Shown here: positions 1 through 9,407 of the stretch, piece by piece
Numbering within the stretch: the first letter of the stretch is position 1
Layout: each line of letters opens with the position of its first letter
Source of the DNA: Lysobacterales bacterium
GTDB lineage: Bacteria > Pseudomonadota > Gammaproteobacteria > Xanthomonadales > Xanthomonadaceae
Length of the DNA: 64,000 nt
Assembly (NCBI GenBank): GCA_014946745.1
Contig: JADCRD010000001.1
Location: 1,424,427 to 1,488,426 of the forward strand
Reading direction: 5' to 3'
Position numbers and translations under genes: made by a program
The notes under the pieces: generated by a model
The model's database searches: none
What the model saw: only the letters and a program-made list of their open reading frames with translations
Told to the model about the DNA's origin: nothing

Positions 1-76
1 CATCATCTCCGGCGGCGCGGTGAGCCCCGAGGAGATCCCCTTCAACCGCGAATCACAGGAGAAGCCGCAGGCATGA
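1..76 (+). CDS. 3' end of an unidentified gene, truncated by the window edge
   Basis: An open frame from base 2 ends at a TGA at 74-76 and encodes the last 24 residues of a protein (IISGGAVSPEEIPF, then NRESQEKPQA). The TGA overlaps the ATG of the next gene (ATGA at 73-76), the usual mark of translational coupling, so this is a real upstream cistron. The visible tail is too short and too poorly conserved for me to name a family. Confidence 0.6.
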   Translation, partial: IISGGAVSPEEIPFNRESQEKPQA

Positions 77-831
77 GCCCGCGCAGTCAGCGTCTGTTCG
101 TCGTTCTTGCCGGCTTCTTCGTCGCCAACGCAATCCTGGCGGAGTTTATCGGCGTCAAGATCTTCGCGCTCGAAGACACACTCGGGCTCGCGCCCTTCAA
201 CTGGAACCTGTTCGGCCAGACCGGCTCGCTCAGCTTCACCGCCGGCGTGCTGCTGTGGCCGGTGGTGTTCGTGATGACTGACGTCATCAACGAATACTTC
301 GGTCCGCGCGGCGTGCGTTTCGTGTCCTGGCTGACGGTGGGGCTGATTCTCTACGCCTTCCTGTTCGCCTATGCCGCGATCGCGCTGGCGCCGGCAGGCT
401 GGTGGCGCGAGGCCGGGGCAGGGCAGGGCGTGCCGGATCTGCAGGCCGCGTTCGCGGCGATCTTCGGTCAGGGCCTGTGGACCATCGGGGGGTCGGTCAC
501 CGCGTTCCTGATCGGTCAGCTGATCGATGTGGCGGTGTTCCAGCGCATTCGCCGCCTGACCGGCGAGCGACTGATCTGGCTGCGCGCTACCGGCTCGACC
601 CTGGTGTCGCAGCTGTTCGACAGCTTCATCGTGCTCTACATCGCGTTCGTCATCGGGCCGCAGCAGTGGCCGATCTCGCTGTTCCTGGCGGTCGGCACCG
701 TCAACTACGGCTACAAGGTGGCGATGGCGCTGGCCATGATTCCGCTGCTCTATCTGGCGCGCGCTCTGATCAAGCGCTGGCTGGGCAGCGAGGAGACCGA
801 ACGCTTGCGCAGCGAGGCCGCCCGTCCCTGA
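73..831 (+). CDS. yhhQ: Queuosine precursor transporter, YhhQ/VUT (DUF165) family
   Basis: This 252-residue integral membrane protein has about six hydrophobic segments and the family hallmarks: an early acidic-aromatic stretch (VTDVINEYFG near residues 69-78) and, in the second half, IGQLIDVAVFQRIRR and QLFDSFIVLYIAF. Members of the VUT family import queuosine precursors (preQ0/preQ1 in E. coli YhhQ) across the inner membrane for tRNA modification. Length matches the family. The start is the ATG that overlaps the TGA of the preceding gene by four bases; an AGGAG lies 11 bases upstream. Substrate specificity here is inferred from the family only. Confidence 0.88.
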   Translation: MSPRSQRLFVVLAGFFVANAILAEFIGVKIFALEDTLGLAPFNWNLFGQTGSLSFTAGVLLWPVVFVMTDVINEYFGPRGVRFVSWLTVGLILYAFLFAYAAIALAPAGWWREAGAGQGVPDLQAAFAAIFGQGLWTIGGSVTAFLIGQLIDVAVFQRIRRLTGERLIWLRATGSTLVSQLFDSFIVLYIAFVIGPQQWPISLFLAVGTVNYGYKVAMALAMIPLLYLARALIKRWLGSEETERLRSEAARP

Positions 832-852
832 GCAGCCCTCGAACGAGGCTGC
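832..852. terminator. Stem-loop between convergent yhhQ and motB
   Basis: Directly after the yhhQ stop, GCAGCC(C)TCG pairs with CGAGGCTGC around a two-base AA loop, with a single bulged C. It sits in the 26-base gap between two convergent genes and could stop transcription from both sides, though no T-run follows on either strand. Confidence 0.45.
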
Positions 853-857
853 GCGGC

Positions 858-1916
858 TCAGGTGCGCGGTCGGGTTTCGATGCCTTGCGCCCGCAGGGCG
901 CCTGCGGTGGCGTTGGGATCGGCGTCGGCTGCCGCGGCGGGCGCGCCGTCTGGCGCGTCGGCGGGCGCTTCGCTGGCGCCCTCTGAACCCTCGGGCGTCG
1001 CGGGCGCGGCTTCATCGTCGGCGCTTTCCGCGCCGAAGCCATCCGTTCGGCGCGCGGCGTCTTCCGCGGCCCTGTTCATGATGATGATGCTGATCCGGCG
1101 GTTGATGGGGTTGGTCGGCTGGTCCTTGTCGAACAGCACCGAGGACGACAGCCCGACCACGCGCGAGACTTTGTCCTCGGGCAGGCCCGCGCGGACCAGC
1201 TCGCGCCGCGCCGCATTGGCGCGGTCGGCAGACAGTTCCCAGTTCGAGTACCCCGTCGTGCTGGCGTAGGGGGTGGTGTCGGTGTGGCCGGAGAGGCTGA
1301 TGCGCTTGTCGACGCTGTCGATGTAGGGCGTCAGCTCCTTCAGGATCTGGCGGGTGTAGTCCTTGAGCGTCGCGCTGCCGCTGTCGAACATCGGGCGATT
1401 CTGCTGGTCGACAATCTGGATACGCAGTCCCTCGGGCGTGATGTCCAGAAGCAACTGGTCCTTGAAGGGCTGCAGCGCCTGGCTCATCTCGATGGCGGCC
1501 TCCAGCTCCTGTTTGAGGGAGTCGAGCTGGCGCTTCTCTTCCTCTTCGGCGAGACGCTTGGCCTCTTCGGCGTCGGGCACTTCTTCCACCTCGCCGATCT
1601 TGGGACCTTCCCCGTCCATCGTCGGCGAGATGTTGGTCGGGCCGATCTTGACCGGGTTGGTGCCCGATCCACCGGCGCCCATGGCGGCCGGCGGCGGCGC
1701 TTGCGAGGTGCCGCGCAGCACGCTCGGATTCTTGAAGTACTCGGAAATGCCCGAGAGCTTTTCCTCAGGCATCGAAACGACGAGCCACATGACCAGGAAG
1801 AAGGCCATCATCGCGGTGACGAAATCCGCGTAGGCCACCTTCCAGGCGCCGCCGTGGTGGCCGCCGGCAACCTTCTTGACGCGCTTGATGATGATCGGTT
1901 GCTGGGCGTCAGCCAT
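858..1916 (-). CDS. motB: Flagellar motor stator protein MotB (OmpA-type peptidoglycan-binding)
   Basis: This 352-residue stator protein anchors the proton channel to the cell wall. The N-terminus carries GAWKVAYADF followed by a single membrane helix (MMAFFLVMWLVV). Asp31 in this stretch is the expected proton-binding residue of MotB. The C-terminal half is an OmpA-like domain with the SLSGHTDTTPYAS and LSADRANAARRELV motifs that contact peptidoglycan. An unusually long acidic, Ala/Pro-rich tail of about 75 residues follows the OmpA domain and looks disordered. The start is the ATG at 1916, with GGAG seven bases upstream. It lies 45 bases downstream of motA and is surely cotranscribed with it. 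Confidence 0.95.
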   Translation of the reverse strand: MADAQQPIIIKRVKKVAGGHHGGAWKVAYADFVTAMMAFFLVMWLVVSMPEEKLSGISEYFKNPSVLRGTSQAPPPAAMGAGGSGTNPVKIGPTNISPTMDGEGPKIGEVEEVPDAEEAKRLAEEEEKRQLDSLKQELEAAIEMSQALQPFKDQLLLDITPEGLRIQIVDQQNRPMFDSGSATLKDYTRQILKELTPYIDSVDKRISLSGHTDTTPYASTTGYSNWELSADRANAARRELVRAGLPEDKVSRVVGLSSSVLFDKDQPTNPINRRISIIIMNRAAEDAARRTDGFGAESADDEAAPATPEGSEGASEAPADAPDGAPAAAADADPNATAGALRAQGIETRPRT

Positions 1917-1961
1917 ACCGGGTCTCCGCGCGCTTGATCGACGGCTCCATCAGCAGACGCC

Positions 1962-2825
1962 TCACTTCGCCGCCTTCAGTTCGGCTTCAAGGTCCTGGAA
2001 GCTCGGCCGCACGTCGCTGAAGAGCAGCTTGCGCGCGAACTCGATCGCCACCTGCGGCGGATAGCCACGCAGGTAGGCGATCAGCGCCATCTTGACGATC
2101 TCGAAGGGTTTGCTGTCCTCATCCGCGCGCGCGCCCAGCGCGTTCGCCACCGGCCCCACGTAGCCGTAGCCCAGCAGGATGCCGAGAAAGGTGCCGACCA
2201 GCGCCGAGGCGACCTTCTGACCGATCACCGCCGGTGGCGCATCGCCGACGATGCTCATGACCTTCACGATGCCGAGCACGGCGGCGACGATGCCGAAGGC
2301 GGGCAGGCCGTCAGCGACGTTCTGGATCGCGTGACTGGGCGTGTGCGCCTCCTTGTGGTGGGTCTCCAGCTCGACTTCGAGCAGACCCTCCAGTTCGTGC
2401 GGGGCAAGGTTGCCGCCGACGATCAAGCGCAGGCAGTCGGTGGTGAAGTCGAGCAGATGATGGTCCTCCAGCACCTTCGGATACTTCTGGAAGATCGCGC
2501 TGTTGGCGGGGTTCTCGACGTGGTCCTCGATCGACATGAGGCCGTCTTTGCGGATCTTCTGCAGGATCTCGTACAGCAGCTTGAGCAGGTCGATGTAGTC
2601 GGCGCGCTGGAACTTGGCCGGCTTCAGCAGGGCCAGGGTGCCGCCGATCGCGGCCTTCAGCGTCTTCATGGAGTTGGCGACCACGAAGGCGCCGAAGGCA
2701 CCGCCGCCGATGATGAAGAGCTCAATCGCGGCCGCTTCGGCCACCGTCATGATGTTGCCGCCGGCCAGCATGAAGCCGCCGAAGACGCACAGGGTGACAA
2801 GGATGGCGCCAACAATGATCAGCAT
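1962..2825 (-). CDS. motA: Flagellar motor stator protein MotA
   Basis: This 287-residue inner-membrane protein begins MLIIVGAILVTLCVFGGFML, the usual first helix of MotA, and contains the conserved HHKEAHTPSHAI and later ADGLPAFGIVAAVLGIVKVM segments with the prolines of the third and fourth helices. With MotB it forms the stator that turns ion flow into flagellar torque. The open frame extends a further 67 codons upstream, but that part is unlike MotA and overlaps the leader of the divergent gene, so the ATG at 2825 is chosen. Its ribosome site is weak. The gene diverges from the phosphatase gene starting at 2938. Confidence 0.95.
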   Translation of the reverse strand: MLIIVGAILVTLCVFGGFMLAGGNIMTVAEAAAIELFIIGGGAFGAFVVANSMKTLKAAIGGTLALLKPAKFQRADYIDLLKLLYEILQKIRKDGLMSIEDHVENPANSAIFQKYPKVLEDHHLLDFTTDCLRLIVGGNLAPHELEGLLEVELETHHKEAHTPSHAIQNVADGLPAFGIVAAVLGIVKVMSIVGDAPPAVIGQKVASALVGTFLGILLGYGYVGPVANALGARADEDSKPFEIVKMALIAYLRGYPPQVAIEFARKLLFSDVRPSFQDLEAELKAAK

Positions 2826-2937
2826 TCGGGAATCCGTAAGGCCAGAGTCGGAGTAGGGCCGGCACGATGGTTGCAGCGCGAGCACATCCGTCGTGCCGCG
2901 TGATCCACAGCGGATTGCGCGCGACCCAGGGGGCTCA

Positions 2938-5331
2938 ATGCAGAATCCGTTCCCAACTGACGGCGACAATTTGACGTCGCGCGAGCTGTCCGAGTCCGTG
3001 CCCGCCCGAACCAGCCTGCAGCGCACGCTGACCCGCGCGCTGGCCGGCTTTGGCCTGCTGCCGCTGCTGCTGCTGGGCGTGGTTGCGGGCGCCGGCGACT
3101 ACCTGGTGCGCCTCAATCAGGCCAAGACCTCGCTGGGTGCAGCGGTGACGGCTGCCAGCGCCGATCTGGATCTGTTCCTGATCGCCCACCGCAGCGCCGT
3201 GCAGCAGCTCGCCAGCGAGTTCGCACGCTCGCCCGGCGATGAGGGCGACCTGGTGGCGCGACTGGAGCGTACTCGGGCGGCGTTCCCCGACTTCCTGACC
3301 ATGCTGGCGACCGACGCCGAGGGCCGGGTGATCGCCGGCTCCTTCGACAACCGCACCGGCATCGATCGCGCGATCTGGTATGGCATCGACGTTTCCGATC
3401 GCGCCTACTTCCAAGAGCCTAGAGAGAACGGGGCGCCCCTGGTCAGCAGCGTGTTCCAGGGCCGCGGTTTCGGCGAAGACCCGCTGTGCGCCGTGTCGGC
3501 GCCGATCATGCTCGCCGACGGTCGATTCAACGGCGTGGTGCAGGGCTCCATCCGAGTGGAGGAACTGAGTTCCGCGTTTGCCGCCGCGAGTCACTCGGAG
3601 GGCCTGGGCCTCGTGATTCTCGATCCCGAGGCGCGGATCGCCTGGGCCAGCCCCGGGCTCGGTCTCAAGCCCCTGGAGATTGCCCCCGAAGACTTGAGTC
3701 GGGAGCTGCCGCTCAGCCTGCCGCGCTTCCAGAGCCCGCAGATTCCCGGTCTGGAGGGCGATGTGCTGCTGCTCGAACAGCCGACCAGCCTCGGCTGGCG
3801 CGTGCTTGCGCTGATGCCGCGGCAGGCGCTGCTGCAGCGCACCCTGCTGGATCTTGCCGTGGTCGTGCTGGCGCTTCTGGCAATGGCGGCGCTCGCCCTG
3901 TTCGCTGGCCGTCGCTTCGTGCAGCGTTTTCTGCGTCCTCTGGAGGACATTGCCCTGCGCATGGATCGGCTCTCGCTGTCGAGCCACCCCGAGCGCTTTC
4001 GACACCGCAGCGCGCTCAGCGAGCTGGCGCGACTGGAGTCGGCCTTCCTGCGTCTCGGTCAGCGGCTTGGCGAGAGCTACCAGCAGCTGCAGGAGGAGTT
4101 CGCCAAGGAATCGGCGCTGCGCGCCGAACTTGCCGAGGCCCGCGCCGAAGCCCTGCGCGCCGAAGGTGAACTCGACGCCGCGCGCGAGATCCAGATGGCG
4201 ATGCTGCCCTCACGCAGTCGACTCGAGGGCTGGCCGCGACTGAGACTGGCGGCGCTGCTCGAACCGATGCGCGCGGTCGGCGGCGACTTCTTCAACGTGC
4301 TGTCAATCGATTCCGATTGCGTGGTGTTCTTCATCGGCGACGTGTCTGACAAGGGCGTCCCGGCCGCGCTGTTCATGGCGCGAACCATGACCTTGCTGGA
4401 GCCGGGCGCCGCCCGGGCGGAGACGCCAGCCGAGACCCTCCAACGGGTGGGGCGAGTGCTCGCCCAGGACAATCCCGGCGGCATGTTCGTTACCGTGCTG
4501 GTGGGCAGACTGGAGCTCGACTCGGGGCAGCTCAGCCTGGCCAGCGCGGGCCATGATCCGCCCTTGCTGCGCACCCGCGACGGCCGTGTGCAGACCGTGG
4601 CGCTTGAGACCGGACCGGCGCTGGGCTTCGAGGAAAGCGCGGAGTATCCCGAGGTGCGTCTGCGTCTGCTTCGAGGGGACTCGCTGCTGATGTTCACCGA
4701 TGGTCTGAGCGAAGCGGAGGACGCGCACGCCGAAGCCTTCGGCGAAGCGCGCATCGCCGAGGTTCTGGAGGCCTTGCGTGATCCCGATCCCCAGATCTGC
4801 GTCGACGCGCTGACCGCCGCCGTGCAGCAGCACCGTCAGGCCAGCCCGGCCGACGACCTCACCTTGCTCTGCCTGCAGCGTCCGCTTGCCGGACAGGCGC
4901 AAGCCGGTGAGCTGGGCGTGCTGCCTTCGCGCGGGCTGTCGGCGCTGCCGGATCTTCTGCAGGAGCTCGAGGAAACACTGACTGATCTGGGGCTGGAGGC
5001 GGAGACCCAGCACGATGTCCGGCTGGTCGCCGAAGAGATCGTGAGCAATGCGCTCACCCACGGCTGCCACGGTGCCTCTGGGGTGGCGGTGATGGTGGGC
5101 TTCGAGCTGTGCGCTGATCGCATTCGCCTGCGCTTTGAAGACGACGGCCTGCCCTTCGATCCTCTGGCACAGAACCTGCCTGACGTCGACATGCCCATCG
5201 AAGAGCGCGGCATCGGTGGGCTGGGCGTTCTGCTGGTGCGAGAGCTGGGCCAGGACGTCCGCTACGAACGCTGCAACGGCGTGAACCGCCTCACTCTCTG
5301 GCTGCCCCGCAGCGACGTATCGCAGCCGTGA
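2938..5331 (+). CDS. Membrane sensor PP2C (SpoIIE) phosphatase with C-terminal RsbW-like kinase domain
   Basis: This 797-residue signalling protein has a transmembrane helix (about 34-57), a periplasmic Cache-like sensor, a second helix (about 301-322), a HAMP/coiled-coil region, a SpoIIE-type phosphatase (about 410-647; DAAREIQMAMLP, GGDFFN and GDVSDKGVPAALFMA supply the metal-binding aspartates) and a GHKL ATPase of the anti-sigma kinase type (about 664-790; EEIVSNALTHG as N-box, EDDGLPFDP as G1). Phosphatase and kinase in one chain can both dephosphorylate and phosphorylate a STAS antagonist; the next gene encodes one. I chose the ATG at 2938 because AGGGGG lies six bases upstream; the longer frame from 2893 has no ribosome site. 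Proximity to motAB hints at motility or biofilm control, which is inference. Confidence 0.9.
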   Translation: MQNPFPTDGDNLTSRELSESVPARTSLQRTLTRALAGFGLLPLLLLGVVAGAGDYLVRLNQAKTSLGAAVTAASADLDLFLIAHRSAVQQLASEFARSPGDEGDLVARLERTRAAFPDFLTMLATDAEGRVIAGSFDNRTGIDRAIWYGIDVSDRAYFQEPRENGAPLVSSVFQGRGFGEDPLCAVSAPIMLADGRFNGVVQGSIRVEELSSAFAAASHSEGLGLVILDPEARIAWASPGLGLKPLEIAPEDLSRELPLSLPRFQSPQIPGLEGDVLLLEQPTSLGWRVLALMPRQALLQRTLLDLAVVVLALLAMAALALFAGRRFVQRFLRPLEDIALRMDRLSLSSHPERFRHRSALSELARLESAFLRLGQRLGESYQQLQEEFAKESALRAELAEARAEALRAEGELDAAREIQMAMLPSRSRLEGWPRLRLAALLEPMRAVGGDFFNVLSIDSDCVVFFIGDVSDKGVPAALFMARTMTLLEPGAARAETPAETLQRVGRVLAQDNPGGMFVTVLVGRLELDSGQLSLASAGHDPPLLRTRDGRVQTVALETGPALGFEESAEYPEVRLRLLRGDSLLMFTDGLSEAEDAHAEAFGEARIAEVLEALRDPDPQICVDALTAAVQQHRQASPADDLTLLCLQRPLAGQAQAGELGVLPSRGLSALPDLLQELEETLTDLGLEAETQHDVRLVAEEIVSNALTHGCHGASGVAVMVGFELCADRIRLRFEDDGLPFDPLAQNLPDVDMPIEERGIGGLGVLLVRELGQDVRYERCNGVNRLTLWLPRSDVSQP

Positions 5332-5380
5332 CGCTCGATCCTGACCTGACCCCTGATTCCCTGCGAAACCGGACACCCAC

Positions 5381-5764
5381 ATGAACCTCGAGATCCGCAT
5401 CCAGAAGACCGAGCCGACGCGCGCCCACGTATGGATCTCGGGTCGCCTCGACAGCAGCAATCACACCGATCTCGACCGTGAGCTGCAGCCCTTGCTCGAC
5501 GACGTCGACCTGCAAAATCTGGTGCTCGACCTGCAGCATGTCGACTACATCAGCAGCGCCGGACTGCGCTCGATCTTCCGCGCGCGGAAGGCGCTTGGCC
5601 TTCGCGAGGGCAGGGTGCTGGTGGTGAACCCACAGCCGCAGGTGCAGAAGGTGTTCGACATCGTCAAGGCGGTGCCGGTGCGGGAGATTTTCCGCTCGGT
5701 GGAAGAGCTCGACAGCTATCTCGACCGCATTCAGGCCCGCGCGCTGGACCCCGACGCCGACTGA
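5381..5764 (+). CDS. STAS-domain anti-sigma factor antagonist
   Basis: This 127-residue single-domain STAS protein (SpoIIAA/RsbV type) has the core [17 protein letters not shown]; Ser58 or Ser59 is the expected phosphorylation site. It starts 49 bases after the phosphatase/kinase gene and is very likely its substrate: phosphorylated by the GHKL domain and dephosphorylated by the SpoIIE domain. No cognate sigma factor or other binding partner is encoded in the window, so the output is unknown. Confidence 0.9.
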   Translation: MNLEIRIQKTEPTRAHVWISGRLDSSNHTDLDRELQPLLDDVDLQNLVLDLQHVDYISSAGLRSIFRARKALGLREGRVLVVNPQPQVQKVFDIVKAVPVREIFRSVEELDSYLDRIQARALDPDAD

Positions 5765-7091
<1,327 letters not shown>

Positions 7092-7098
<7 letters not shown>

Positions 7099-7115
7099 AG
7101 CCTGTCGCTCAGCCG
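7092..7115. terminator. Stem-loop spanning both stop codons of orn and the HDOD gene
   Basis: CGGCTGA (7092-7098) pairs perfectly with TCAGCCG (7109-7115) around a ten-base loop. The left arm ends with the orn TGA and the right arm begins with the complement of the HDOD gene TGA. It may act as a compact bidirectional terminator, but there is no T-run. Confidence 0.4.
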
Positions 7116-7933
7116 ATCAGGCTCTCGAACTCGGAGCTCAGCTCACGCGGGCTGGGCATGTCCTCCAGCAGAGCATCGTCGAGCTCCAGCGCGTCCAGCA
7201 CCTGCGCGGGCAGGGTGCCGGCGATCTCGTCGGGATCCAGCCCGTTCTCATCGCAGCGGGCGCGCCACGCGGCGACATGGATGACGGCCGCCAAGCGATC
7301 GAACTCGGCCAGCTCCAGCGGCTCGTTCCAGGCCAGGAGTGCGGCCGAGTAGACGCCCGGGAAGCGCCACAGCTCGGCCAGACGAGCGCCGACCTGCGGG
7401 AAGCTGTAGCCGAAGGAGTGACGCTCGACATCGCTGCGGCGTGGGTCGAAGCCGCCGGCCACGCGTGAGACAGCGAGCATCTTTTCGGGCATGGCCGCAT
7501 GCATGACCAGCTGGCCGATCGCGTGCATCAGGCCGACGGTGAAGGCCTGGTTCGGATCGACGCCGGCAGGCTTGGCCAGCCAGCGGCCGATCACCGCGGC
7601 CTTCAGGCTGTAGCGCCAGAACGCGGCGAGGTCGAGGCCCGGAATCGGACGGAAGCTGCTGGTCAGGCCCGCACTGATCACCAGGGTGCGCACGGTCGAA
7701 AAGCCCAGCATGCGCAGGGCGTCGTCAATCGTCCCGATCGGCCGCGGCGGATGGTAGTAGGCCGAGTTCGCAAGCCGCAGCAAACGCGCCGACAGGACCG
7801 GGTCGGCCGCGATCTTCGGCGCGAGTTCGCCGATCATCACGTTGTCGTCGTCGAGGCTGCTGATCAACTCCTGGACCACCTTGGGTACCGTGGGCAGGGC
7901 ACTGGCGTGGTCGAAGAGAGCGTCGAACTGCAT
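7109..7933 (-). CDS. HDOD-domain signalling protein
   Basis: This 274-residue protein consists of one HDOD domain (a degenerate HD relative), starting LPTVPKVVQELISSLDD and continuing with PKIAADPVLSARLLRLANSA and IDDALRMLGFSTVRTLVIS, the family's most conserved parts. HDOD proteins take part in regulation, often linked to c-di-GMP, motility or chemotaxis, and have no proven enzymatic activity. It is a stand-alone domain, with no EAL, GGDEF or receiver attached. It is convergent with orn and starts at the ATG at 7933. The ligand or partner cannot be told from sequence. Confidence 0.88.
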   Translation of the reverse strand: MQFDALFDHASALPTVPKVVQELISSLDDDNVMIGELAPKIAADPVLSARLLRLANSAYYHPPRPIGTIDDALRMLGFSTVRTLVISAGLTSSFRPIPGLDLAAFWRYSLKAAVIGRWLAKPAGVDPNQAFTVGLMHAIGQLVMHAAMPEKMLAVSRVAGGFDPRRSDVERHSFGYSFPQVGARLAELWRFPGVYSAALLAWNEPLELAEFDRLAAVIHVAAWRARCDENGLDPDEIAGTLPAQVLDALELDDALLEDMPSPRELSSEFESLIG

Positions 7934-8166
7934 GCAGGACTCCGGCGGATCACGGGGTGGCAGGCCGGCGAGTCTAATCCGTACGCGCCTCGTCTGCCTC
8001 CGTCCCGCTGAATTCTGCGGCGCTCGCCGACGACGTCGCCGATTCTGTGATCACAGCTGCGCTCCGCACGCGGATTCAGGGCAACCTGGATCACGTCCGG
8101 CGCGAACGGGATTCGCTTCCGCGGGATCCGTCTTCGCTCGATCAATGCGCGCGCGGGAAACCCTGC

Positions 8167-9276
8167 TCAGACGGTCAGATCGATCTGCTGCACTGCGCCG
8201 GCAGTGGCCGCCGTGCTCAGGTACAGCCCGGTGCTACGCACTTGACCCAGGTCGCTGTTGTTGGCGCCGCGCAGATCGAAGGCGCTGCTGATCGGGCGCA
8301 GGCTGATCGCCGCCACGCCGGCTTCTTCCAGCGTCAACAGCTGGCCGCCGCTGCGGCGTTGGTCTTCTTCGCGCGAGCGGTTTCCGGTTTCCGGTGCGGT
8401 GGGATCGGGCATCCACACCCGCAGCCGGCCGAAAATCGTATCGCCCGAGTCGATCCAGCCATTGCCATCGGAATCGAAGGCCAGCAGTTCGCCGAAGCCA
8501 TCGCCGGTCTTCGCCCCGAACAGCTCGCGGCCGTCGTTGACGCGGCCGTCGGCGTTACGGTCGAAGGCAAGGAAGCCGCTGCCCGAGCGCAGCATCGGCA
8601 GGGCCTCGGTCTGGCCGTCGGCATCAAGGTCGAACTCGAAACGCTGATCGCCAAGCTGGGCGGCGCGCCCGTCGAAGTTGATCACCAGCGGATCCTTGCG
8701 CTGGGCCGCAGCGCCGGCCTGGAGGCGCAGCTCGACGGTCTCGCTGAAGGCGCGTTCCATCGAGAGGTTCAACGCAAAGCGGATGCGCGCGCCATCCGCG
8801 GTCAGCACCTCGCCCTGCGCGCTGACGCTGGTGCGCTCGTACTCGCTGCGGGTGGCGCGGAGCTGGTAGTCCACGCTGAAGCCGGGGTCGCTCTGGGCGG
8901 ACGCGGCCGACGGACCTGACGACGTCGGCGGCGCTGTGAGCGCGGGGTCTTCTGTCGCCGTAGCATTGAGCTGGCTCGCATCGAACAGCTTCACCGGCCG
9001 TCCGGTCAGGGTTTCGATCAGGCGGATCAGCAGGCCGAGATTGGGATCGTTACGCGCGCCGGCCTCGTCGGTGGCAGCGACTTCCTCAGGCGCGAGCAGC
9101 GGCGATTCGCTTGCGCCCACCTGCAGGGCGAGCTCTCGGCCGCGCGCCGACAGCTCTATCTCTGGCCGGGCCAGCGGGGGTGGGCCGATGCGCAGTTCCA
9201 GACGCTCCTGGCGGGTTTCCGATTGACGGAACTCGCGTGCGGAGGCGAGCTGCAGTTCGGTGGCAACGATGCGCAT
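8167..9276 (-). CDS. Conserved hypothetical protein with EF-hand-like calcium motifs
   Basis: This 369-residue protein has no signal peptide or membrane helix. The N-terminal half is Ser/Ala/Glu-rich and poorly conserved to the eye. The C-terminal half has three acidic repeat motifs of calcium-binding type, DLDADGQTEALP, DRNADGRVNDGRELFG and DSDGNGWIDSGD, followed by a beta-rich end. This arrangement (ELFG..TGDGFGEL..D.DGNGWID) recurs in uncharacterised proteobacterial proteins sometimes exported by type I systems, but no RTX nonapeptides are visible. It is divergent from the acyl-CoA dehydrogenase gene. I cannot assign a function. Confidence 0.75.
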   Translation of the reverse strand: MRIVATELQLASAREFRQSETRQERLELRIGPPPLARPEIELSARGRELALQVGASESPLLAPEEVAATDEAGARNDPNLGLLIRLIETLTGRPVKLFDASQLNATATEDPALTAPPTSSGPSAASAQSDPGFSVDYQLRATRSEYERTSVSAQGEVLTADGARIRFALNLSMERAFSETVELRLQAGAAAQRKDPLVINFDGRAAQLGDQRFEFDLDADGQTEALPMLRSGSGFLAFDRNADGRVNDGRELFGAKTGDGFGELLAFDSDGNGWIDSGDTIFGRLRVWMPDPTAPETGNRSREEDQRRSGGQLLTLEEAGVAAISLRPISSAFDLRGANNSDLGQVRSTGLYLSTAATAGAVQQIDLTV

Positions 9277-9407
9277 GGCCGTTCTCCTCTGGTCTGCGGA
9301 GTTGGAGTTCCGCTGGACGGAGTAGCGGCGAGGACTTCGGAAACTTTAGCCCGGCAACTCGGTATCGCGCGCGCTGGCGCTGCTAGGCTTCGTGGCTGAG
9401 TCCTCTC

